A stretch of 11,466 nucleotides of DNA from Paenibacillaceae bacterium (GTDB lineage: Bacteria > Bacillota > Bacilli > Paenibacillales > YIM-B00363): positions 1-11,466 of the forward strand of contig JAGWXQ010000019.1 of NCBI GenBank assembly GCA_018969805.1. Direction: 5' to 3'. A program made the translations under genes and the position numbers. Below, piece by piece: positions 4,846 through 11,466 of this stretch. Below the pieces are notes generated by a model. It did no database searches and was not told the origin of the DNA. It saw only the letters and a program-made list of their open reading frames with translations. Positions within the stretch are counted from its first letter, which is position 1. Every line of letters starts with the position of its first letter.

Positions 4846-7800
4846 TCATCGCGGGATCGTCACTGTGCGGTTGCCATCAAAAAAGTAGAGCACTTGTTCC
4901 TCGACGCGATCGTGCAGTGCCGTCTCGACGCCTTCTGTGTACAGCTGGATTTGGGGCATAAACTTTTGTCGCAATGCATCGTCCGTCTTATGGCGCGTCG
5001 ATTCGGTCTTATAATCTACGAGCATCCATCCTGTGTCCGTTTTACACAAGCAGTCGATGACGCCTTGTACCAGTACGTGTTCTTGTGGTACTTCAGGGTG
5101 CCAGCGCGACAGTGGAACCATGAGGCTAAACGGCAGTTCTCGGTACACTTGTGTGGACTGTCGGATGCGTTGGCCGATCGGCTGGTGCCAAAATTGTATG
5201 ATCGCCTCTAGGGGGACGGCATCTGCTTGTTGTTGGGTCAATCGCTCTAATTGTATCCAGTGGGCGATCCATGTGCGCAGGCGCTGCAGCGTTGGGGGTT
5301 CGTGGAGCGGGATAAATTCCATCACGGCATGGATTGCCCGTCCCCGCTCGCCGGCACTAAGTGGCCGATCGATCGGATTGCGCATGGTGCGCCAACGGCG
5401 TTGGGTCACGGCCGTTTCGGTTGGCTTCTCGCCGTGCTCCAGAGCCAGCACGTCTGACACCGCGCGTTTTGCGGCGATGTGCTGCAGGGGGTAGTATGGA
5501 TGCACAAATGTGTGTCGTGTCGTTATCGCTTGTTCCAACCCATCGTCTTGTGGCTGTGGCGCGATGAACGTGTAATTTGGTGTCACTTGGGGACTTGGGC
5601 GGGGCGGTACGGCCACACTCGTGCGGGTCCATAGCGGGGGGTCGGTGTGTGGACAGCGCAGGCATGCGGGTACGATCCAGTCCAGCCATGTGCGTGCGTC
5701 CCAAAATTGCCCTGCCGTCATTTGGGGTGTTTGGGCGTGGCGTTGCCACTTTGACCACATGGTTTCGGCGTGTGGGCTGCTGCCACAGAGGACGAGTTTT
5801 TCGCGGGCGCGCGTGAGTGCGACGTACAAGACGCGCAGTTCTTCTGCCCATTGTTCTTGTTTTTTCAACGTCTGCAACGCCCACCAGCGCATCGTGGGCA
5901 TGATTGTGGCGTTGTCCATATCGACGGTTTGGGCTGCGAGCGCGGTTTTGTGCAGCAGCAGCGGTTGGCGGGCATCCTGATTGGAAAATTGCACACCCAT
6001 TCCGGCGACGATGACGATGGGAAATTCCAATCCTTTGCTTTTGTGCACAGTCATCACGCGGACGACGTCTTCTTGTTCGCCGACGGACACTGCGCTGGGC
6101 ACATCTTGGCCTTGTTGTTGGAGCTGTTCGAGCATGCGCAAAAACGAAAACAACCCCGGCATCGCCGCATGTTCGTGCTGCCGTGCCCGATCGATGAGCG
6201 ACTGAATGTTCGCTTGGCGTCGCGCGCCGTCTTGCAATCCACCGACGTACACGTCGTATGCGGATGCGCGCAGTACGGTGCGCAGCAACGTGGCGACCGA
6301 TTGTTGGCGTGCGCACAAGCGCCACAGTTCGAAGCGGTGCAGCCACGTACGGACGCGCTCTGCCAGAGGGCTTGTGGTGGTCGCGATCGCCCGCAGCGCA
6401 TCGAAGATCGGCCCTTCTTGCTGCATGCGCACCCACACCAAATCATCGTCGGAAAACTGTCCGATCGGCGAACGCAGCAGCGCGACCAGTGGGATGTCTT
6501 GATACGGGTTGTCGATCGCTTGCAGGAGGGCGAGCATCGTGCGCCCTTCTGTGGAGGCAAAAAAACCTTGGCGTACTTCCCCGTGTGCGGGGATGCCCCA
6601 TGCGTGCAGTGCATCGAGCATATGGGGTATCCAGCTGTTGTTGCGCACCAAAATCGCGATGTCGCGATAGTGCGCGGTCCGCACTTCCGACCGTTCGCTG
6701 ACGAAAAACGGCTGTGCGCCACACATCGCTTGTGCAATGCGGTGTGCGATCCATTGCGCCTCAATGTGGACGTGGTCGCGTTGTTCGCCTTCCTCGTCTG
6801 ACGCGTCGTGTTCTGGATCAGATGCTCCGTCCGCTTGTGCCACATCTTCTTCGTGCGCCCCACGGTCCAAGAGGACGAGCTCGGGCACGGTGCAGTGCGG
6901 ATCGAGCGCGGGGTACGATGCGCTTGCGGTCATTTTTGCAGCGGTGTCGTACGGGATTTCTGCAAATTGTCGGTCCATCATCGTGGAGAAGATCGCGTTG
7001 ACAAACGAAATGACCGCATCGCGCGAACGAAAATTGTCTGTCAAATCGATGCGGATTCCGTCTTGTGCGCCATACGTTGTTGCTTTTTCCATAAACAACT
7101 CGGGTTGCGCCAAGCGAAAACGATAAATGCTTTGCTTGACATCTCCAACCATAAACCGATTGTTTTTTTGAGAAACGCATTGCAAAATAGATTCTTGTAC
7201 TGCGTTTGTATCTTGGTATTCATCTACCATCACTTCGACATACTGTGCTTGCAATTCGGTCGCGATCGCGCTCGGTTCGGACGGGGTTCCAAGCACGCGT
7301 AAACACACGTGTTCCAAATCTTGAAAATCCATCAATTTCTTTGTTTTTTTTCGGGCAGTGTATTCTTGATGATAAGCGCGCACCAACCGAATCCACACCG
7401 CAGTCGGGTCGTGATCGGTGTCCGTGCACACGCGCACGCGTTTCCAAAGGCTTTTCATATCGTTTTTGATCGCATCGCGTTCTTTGCTCCACGCTTTTTT
7501 CGCTTCGGGATCGGACACGTCCTTGATCGGCTTCGCCCGAGTAAACTGAGGCGCACACAGCTGTTTGGTGAAGGGCACCCATCCTTGGAGGAGCGCATCG
7601 ATCCACGATTGGACAATCGCGCGGTCTGCTTCGATCGTGACACGCAAAGGAGCCAATTGTGCTGTGGCGCGTTCCTGCAAGTCGAGCAGCCGTTGTTGCC
7701 AATCGTGCATTTTGGCAAGGGCCATGCGTTCGAGCGGACGCATGTAGTCCATGCCGTGGTGCACGGACAGCTGTGCGAGCCATTGCTCGGGAAACGGCTG

Positions 7801-8340
7801 GCTCCATGCCAAATGGTACAACTGCTCCATAACGTCCACAATCGCTTCATCTGACGTTTGTCCGCCGTAGTGCAGCACAAACTGCCAAAACGGGTCGTCT
7901 GTGGGCATCGTCTTGTAGTGGTGCTCCAACACGGCTTCGCGCGCATCTTGTCTGAGGAGCATCTGCTCAGTCGCCTGCGCCAACCGTACCGACGGGTCGA
8001 TGCCGGCTTCTGCGGGATACGTCCGCACGACGTGCTGGCAAAACGCGTGCACGGTCATGACGTGTGCCAGAGGGAGGCGTGTGATCTCGTCTTGGACATG
8101 GTATCCTTGCGCTGCGCGTGCTGTGAGTGCATGGCGCAGGCGGTGGCGCATTTCTTCTGCGGCAGCTGCGGTAAACGTCACGACGAGCAACCGTTCGATC
8201 GGGACACCGCGGCATACATGCTCCACGATGCGTTCGATCAAGACGGCTGTTTTTCCTGAACCGGCAGAAGCTGCCACCAAAATGTTCGTCCCCGTCGTCT
8301 CAATCGCTTGCCTTTGGGCGGGTGTCCATGTACGCGTCAT
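4846..8340 (-). CDS. addA: ATP-dependent helicase/nuclease subunit AddA
   Basis: A 1164-residue subunit of the AddAB helicase-nuclease, which unwinds and resects double-strand ends until a Chi site and prepares them for RecA. It is near the usual length (B. subtilis ~1230). UvrD-type motifs in order: Walker A ASAGSGKT (24-31), motif Ia around VTFTAAAAEEM (54-64), motif II VDEYQD (372-377), motif III GDVKQSIYRFR (399-409), motif IV DNFRSR (435-440), motif V VMTVHKSKGLEFP (762-774) and motif VI VLYVALTRAREKL (837-849). The C-terminal RecB-type nuclease has GRAIHAVME (H1004), GVIDCL (D1096), LVDYKTE (D1109, K1111) and QIQLY (1130-1134), so it should be catalytically intact. An acidic, low-complexity stretch at about 497-523 separates the helicase blocks; many AddA proteins have an acidic linker here. 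The start ATG at 8340 lies 41 bp inside the end of addB, with minus-strand AAAGGA about 11 bases upstream (slightly long), implying translational coupling. Confidence 0.97.
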   Translation of the reverse strand: MTRTWTPAQRQAIETTGTNILVAASAGSGKTAVLIERIVEHVCRGVPIERLLVVTFTAAAAEEMRHRLRHALTARAAQGYHVQDEITRLPLAHVMTVHAFCQHVVRTYPAEAGIDPSVRLAQATEQMLLRQDAREAVLEHHYKTMPTDDPFWQFVLHYGGQTSDEAIVDVMEQLYHLAWSQPFPEQWLAQLSVHHGMDYMRPLERMALAKMHDWQQRLLDLQERATAQLAPLRVTIEADRAIVQSWIDALLQGWVPFTKQLCAPQFTRAKPIKDVSDPEAKKAWSKERDAIKNDMKSLWKRVRVCTDTDHDPTAVWIRLVRAYHQEYTARKKTKKLMDFQDLEHVCLRVLGTPSEPSAIATELQAQYVEVMVDEYQDTNAVQESILQCVSQKNNRFMVGDVKQSIYRFRLAQPELFMEKATTYGAQDGIRIDLTDNFRSRDAVISFVNAIFSTMMDRQFAEIPYDTAAKMTASASYPALDPHCTVPELVLLDRGAHEEDVAQADGASDPEHDASDEEGEQRDHVHIEAQWIAHRIAQAMCGAQPFFVSERSEVRTAHYRDIAILVRNNSWIPHMLDALHAWGIPAHGEVRQGFFASTEGRTMLALLQAIDNPYQDIPLVALLRSPIGQFSDDDLVWVRMQQEGPIFDALRAIATTTSPLAERVRTWLHRFELWRLCARQQSVATLLRTVLRASAYDVYVGGLQDGARRQANIQSLIDRARQHEHAAMPGLFSFLRMLEQLQQQGQDVPSAVSVGEQEDVVRVMTVHKSKGLEFPIVIVAGMGVQFSNQDARQPLLLHKTALAAQTVDMDNATIMPTMRWWALQTLKKQEQWAEELRVLYVALTRAREKLVLCGSSPHAETMWSKWQRHAQTPQMTAGQFWDARTWLDWIVPACLRCPHTDPPLWTRTSVAVPPRPSPQVTPNYTFIAPQPQDDGLEQAITTRHTFVHPYYPLQHIAAKRAVSDVLALEHGEKPTETAVTQRRWRTMRNPIDRPLSAGERGRAIHAVMEFIPLHEPPTLQRLRTWIAHWIQLERLTQQQADAVPLEAIIQFWHQPIGQRIRQSTQVYRELPFSLMVPLSRWHPEVPQEHVLVQGVIDCLCKTDTGWMLVDYKTESTRHKTDDALRQKFMPQIQLYTEGVETALHDRVEEQVLYFFDGNRTVTIPR

Positions 8341-11300
8341 CGCTGTGATCGTCCTTTCCCATCGCGGTCATGCGCTCCCATACTTCGGAAACCGTCAATC
8401 GTTGTTCGCGAATCCGATGGCGCTCGGGATCAAAGCCGCATACGGCGTGCATCGCACACGTGTCACATGCAAGTGTGTGGTCCGCTGTGCGCCGCGGGTG
8501 TGCTGCGATGTGGCCGGAACGGATGTGTTCGCCGAGTGCAGCGAGTTTCCAGCGCAAAAACATCGTCCACGCCTCCCACTGCGTGGAATTGAGCACTTCC
8601 ATCGTGCGCGAGGTGGCCTGCTGTCGATCGCCTTGCCACGACACAGGAATGATGGGCGACGTTTTGGACGATTGTCCGTCCATGGCGGTCAATGCCACGA
8701 CATCGTTGCGCAGTACGCCACGCATTTTGTATTTTTTGAGCAGTTCTTCTTCTTGCGCTACAGAAGCGTCGGACACTGCCAGCAGGGGGTGGTATACCGG
8801 CGCGTACAGTGCTCCCGCCAATATCCACGGCGTATGCCAGACGCGCGGTCCTGCCGTTTCGACGTGGTAGGCGTACGTCAACAGCTGTAAGGAAACGCCG
8901 TGCCAGACGTCGCTCCAATGCAATTTTTTCGGGCGTGATTTGTAGTCGATGACCCGCACGTACCGACGATCGCCGACTAAGGCGTCGATGCGGTCAATCC
9001 GCCCCGACAGCACCAGCTGTCCATCGTCTTGGAGTGGAACCGTCAGCGGGGGCATCTGTCCGTTTGGTCCAAACACGACTTCCGTCGCAAGTGGATCAAA
9101 CTGCCCGCGCAGCTCTTGCTGCTGCATCATCCGCAGCGTACGCACCAACAGCCGCTCAATGAGCGTCGCCGTATGCCGTGCCCGTCCCGTGCGTGCAAAA
9201 AATTGTTGCCGATACGTTGCCAACTGCGCCTGAACGTGAGTGACCACCAACGCTTGCAGTGCATTCGCGTCGATCGTGCGCAGCGACGTACCGTGGTCGA
9301 TCATTTGTGCAATGACGGATGCGAGTACTTCGTGTGCGATCAGTCCGATGTCCGGGCGTTCGATGCGGTACTGTTTGCGTTGCTGCAAACGTAAGCCGTA
9401 TTTGGCAAAATGAGCAAACGAACACAAGGCGTACGTCTCCAACTGCGACACGCTCGATCGGACCACACGTCCATACAGCGCGTGTGCAGCTTGTTGGGAC
9501 AGCCGCTCTGTGCCGACGGATTCAGTCAGCGCATACACAGGCGCCAACACGTTGTTCGCTGTCCACCACGCCCCGTGGATCGTGTGTCCACTCGCTGCCG
9601 CTTGCAACGCACGCAGGAGCATGCGCTGCGTCCAGGCGGGTGTACGCACGTGTTCCCATACAAAAGGGAGGCTGTTCCATTGGGGCGGGGCATCGCACAA
9701 GGCGGTGTGTTCGGGCATCCAGTGGCGCAGCCGTTCGATCCACTCTGACGGCCGACAGCTTGTCCCTTCCGCGCCAATGCGGTGCGTCCCGATCCACAGT
9801 GCCTCACGCGCCACAAAGGTGTGCACGTAAAACACATACGGTTCTTCGCGCAATATGCGTGCTTGGTCAGGCCCGAGTACGTCGCCAAAACGCTGCGCGA
9901 GCGCGCGCCGTTCCCACTCCCCGAGCCAATTTCCATCGCGGCGTTTTGCAGGCATGACACCGTCGTTGAGTCCGACCCAACAGACGACGCGCACGCGGGG
10001 CAAGCGCGATCGATCGACGTGCGCAATCAGTACGTGCTCCAGCGATGGAGGAACCGTGCCGAGCGTCAACTGCTGGATTCCCCCGCGCAGCACATCGGAG
10101 AAATGGGCCAAATCGGCTTCATCTTCGCCCATAAGCATGACGAGCTGCTCAAGCAAATCGCATACGCTGTTCCACATCGTTTCATGCACCGCATCGATCG
10201 CACCGGTGTGTGCATCGACAGACAGACGTTGGAGCAGGAGATCGACATCCCACTCCTCCAAGCACGCCCACAACCCACGCGCCCAATCGCCCAACGTCGT
10301 AGACTGCGTCCAGCGTGCGATGCGCTCCAATCGTGTGCACAACGCCTGCTGACACAGCAAGCACGCTTCGTCTGTCACGTACGGTTGCATTGGCTCCCAC
10401 CATCGCTCATCCCGCAGTCCGATCCACAACGCCACGTGTTCAAAACGATCGATCGCATCACGCCATTGCACGTCGGTATAGCCCGGAGGTGGTGCAACAA
10501 ACAGCTCCGTTTTCATCGCCCGAAAAATGGGCTCGGCCGCACGCGACGATGCCGCAATGTCAAGCAGTGCATATACGAGCAATGCCAAAGGATGGTGTGC
10601 CGCAGATTGTTTTTCATCGATATAATACGGAATGTTGAGTAAAGGAAATACGCTGTCAATGTGCGCCTTGACGTCGTCCCACTGACGCGTCACGACCGCA
10701 ATGTCGCGATAGCGCACCCCACGCCGTGCACAGTCGTCGATGTAGCGTGCGAGTGCCTCTACTTCTGCATGCGCATCCGCCGCTTCGTACACCGTAAGCG
10801 GGGGCAGCGCGTCGTGCGCATACAGCGATGGCAAATGGGGCGCAGTGCTCATCCCACACCCTTCTTGCACCCATCGACACTCCAATTGTTGTAGTGCGGG
10901 ACACAGCGCTTGCACTTCGTCGCATACGATCGGGGGCGCAATCGTGCAGTGCACGTCACGCGCCATGTGTTCGATGCGCCGTACTGTCCGTGCTGGACGA
11001 GAAAACCAATCCGTATCTGCCCCTGCATCGTGGGGTCCCGGATACGTCAACGCAATCGTGACGTGTGCCTCGCGCAGCAACAGCGATTTGAGCACGAGCT
11101 CTTCAGCGGGGGTAAACCCGTGAAATCCATCGATCCACACGTGTGCTCTGGATAAAGACGGTTGCTCCAAAATCGTGCGGGCAAGATCGCGCAATTGCGC
11201 TGCATCCGCCAAACGGTGACGGGCAAAACATGCGTCCACCTCATCAAACGTGTCGGCGAGATCGCGCAGCTTCGTTTTGAGCGACATCGGTGCCACTTCA

Positions 11301-11466
11301 TCAGCCCATGCGCGCAGCTGCTCCGTCGTCACACACGACTGTGTGCATTCGTGCATCGCCTCCAGTACGTGCGTCGCCCAGCCCCATCCCTTTTTGCCCA
11401 CGCGCAATGGTGTGCGCTGCAGCACATGGGTGAGCAGCATCGCTTTCCCCGTATCGTCCAACGTAC
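8300..11466 (-). CDS. addB: ATP-dependent helicase/nuclease subunit AddB (5' end missing)
   Basis: AddB, the partner of AddA, supplies the second nuclease and the Chi-scanning, inactivated-helicase half of the complex. The frame stays open through the right edge. The first in-frame start-like codon (TTG at 11461) lies in DDTGKAMLL, which in AddB is normally some 90 residues in, so the ATP-binding N-terminus is outside the window. Counting from that TTG, 1053 residues are seen; full-length AddB is ~1160. The four iron-sulphur ligands are present: C680 in TYALCSFAHF, and C999, C1002 and C1008 in CDTCAMHAVC. The nuclease has GLIAHEVL (H710), SGRIDRIDAL (D823), VRVIDYKSRPKKL (D839, K841) and SLQLLTYAYH. 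It ends in a charged tail overlapping addA by 41 bp. This is the usual Bacillota order addB-addA. Confidence 0.96.
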   Translation of the reverse strand, partial: TLDDTGKAMLLTHVLQRTPLRVGKKGWGWATHVLEAMHECTQSCVTTEQLRAWADEVAPMSLKTKLRDLADTFDEVDACFARHRLADAAQLRDLARTILEQPSLSRAHVWIDGFHGFTPAEELVLKSLLLREAHVTIALTYPGPHDAGADTDWFSRPARTVRRIEHMARDVHCTIAPPIVCDEVQALCPALQQLECRWVQEGCGMSTAPHLPSLYAHDALPPLTVYEAADAHAEVEALARYIDDCARRGVRYRDIAVVTRQWDDVKAHIDSVFPLLNIPYYIDEKQSAAHHPLALLVYALLDIAASSRAAEPIFRAMKTELFVAPPPGYTDVQWRDAIDRFEHVALWIGLRDERWWEPMQPYVTDEACLLCQQALCTRLERIARWTQSTTLGDWARGLWACLEEWDVDLLLQRLSVDAHTGAIDAVHETMWNSVCDLLEQLVMLMGEDEADLAHFSDVLRGGIQQLTLGTVPPSLEHVLIAHVDRSRLPRVRVVCWVGLNDGVMPAKRRDGNWLGEWERRALAQRFGDVLGPDQARILREEPYVFYVHTFVAREALWIGTHRIGAEGTSCRPSEWIERLRHWMPEHTALCDAPPQWNSLPFVWEHVRTPAWTQRMLLRALQAAASGHTIHGAWWTANNVLAPVYALTESVGTERLSQQAAHALYGRVVRSSVSQLETYALCSFAHFAKYGLRLQQRKQYRIERPDIGLIAHEVLASVIAQMIDHGTSLRTIDANALQALVVTHVQAQLATYRQQFFARTGRARHTATLIERLLVRTLRMMQQQELRGQFDPLATEVVFGPNGQMPPLTVPLQDDGQLVLSGRIDRIDALVGDRRYVRVIDYKSRPKKLHWSDVWHGVSLQLLTYAYHVETAGPRVWHTPWILAGALYAPVYHPLLAVSDASVAQEEELLKKYKMRGVLRNDVVALTAMDGQSSKTSPIIPVSWQGDRQQATSRTMEVLNSTQWEAWTMFLRWKLAALGEHIRSGHIAAHPRRTADHTLACDTCAMHAVCGFDPERHRIREQRLTVSEVWERMTAMGKDDHSDDAYMDTRPKASD

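Noticed and set aside
4491..4961. Plus-strand 156-codon frame from the intergenic region into antisense addA, with Cys-rich content and a GAGGAGGGGG just inside
   Set aside because: The G-run is the 3' arm of the hairpin, the start has no proper ribosome binding site, and the frame continues antisense into addA, the mark of a chance frame.
6335..6414. Acidic low-complexity stretch in AddA considered as a novel insertion (approximate location; AddA residues about 497-523 map near 6770-6855)
   Set aside because: Acidic linkers at this point between helicase blocks are common in AddA proteins, so it is not evidence of anything new.

Overview
This 11.5 kb window (GC-rich, roughly 55-60% by eye) looks like ordinary chromosome of a moderately GC-rich Bacillota, most likely a member of the Bacillales. 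The case rests on three things: an mrp-type Na+/H+ antiporter operon in the Bacillus order (A-B-C), a Firmicute-type addB-addA pair rather than recBCD, and purine-rich Shine-Dalgarno sites matching a Bacillus anti-SD. I cannot name the genus.

Layout, left to right. (1) Positions 1-2687, minus strand: the first genes of an mrp (mnh) operon. mrpA is complete, mrpB is complete and overlaps the end of mrpA, and the first four codons of mrpC run off the left edge. (2) Positions 2688-2850: a 163 bp divergent promoter region with a good sigma-A-like promoter for the rightward genes and a weaker candidate with an embedded palindrome for mrp. (3) Positions 2851-4413, plus strand: an apparent operon of a VanY/M15B-type D,D-carboxypeptidase with an N-terminal signal or anchor, a DUF2161 protein (nuclease-like fold plus winged helix), and a 32-residue single-span membrane microprotein with a near-perfect Shine-Dalgarno site. 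(4) Positions 4414-4845: 432 bp with no convincing protein gene. It holds an 11 bp stem-loop that may terminate the convergent transcription units, and a promoter-like sequence upstream that could make a short RNA ending there. (5) Positions 4846-11466, minus strand: addB (5' end beyond the right edge) and addA, overlapping by 41 bp. They encode the two helicase-nuclease subunits that process double-strand breaks before RecA loading.

The Mrp subunits assemble into one membrane antiporter that expels Na+ in exchange for H+. AddA and AddB form one heterodimer; every catalytic and Fe-S ligand residue I could check is present. The carboxypeptidase trims peptidoglycan stem peptides outside the membrane. 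Why it is coupled to a DUF2161 protein and a tiny membrane peptide is not known from the sequence. No mobile element, CRISPR array, tRNA or rRNA was seen. I see no strong case for a new multi-gene system. The parts worth a second look are the microprotein, the 4414-4845 intergenic region and a marked excess of the hexamer CGATCG.
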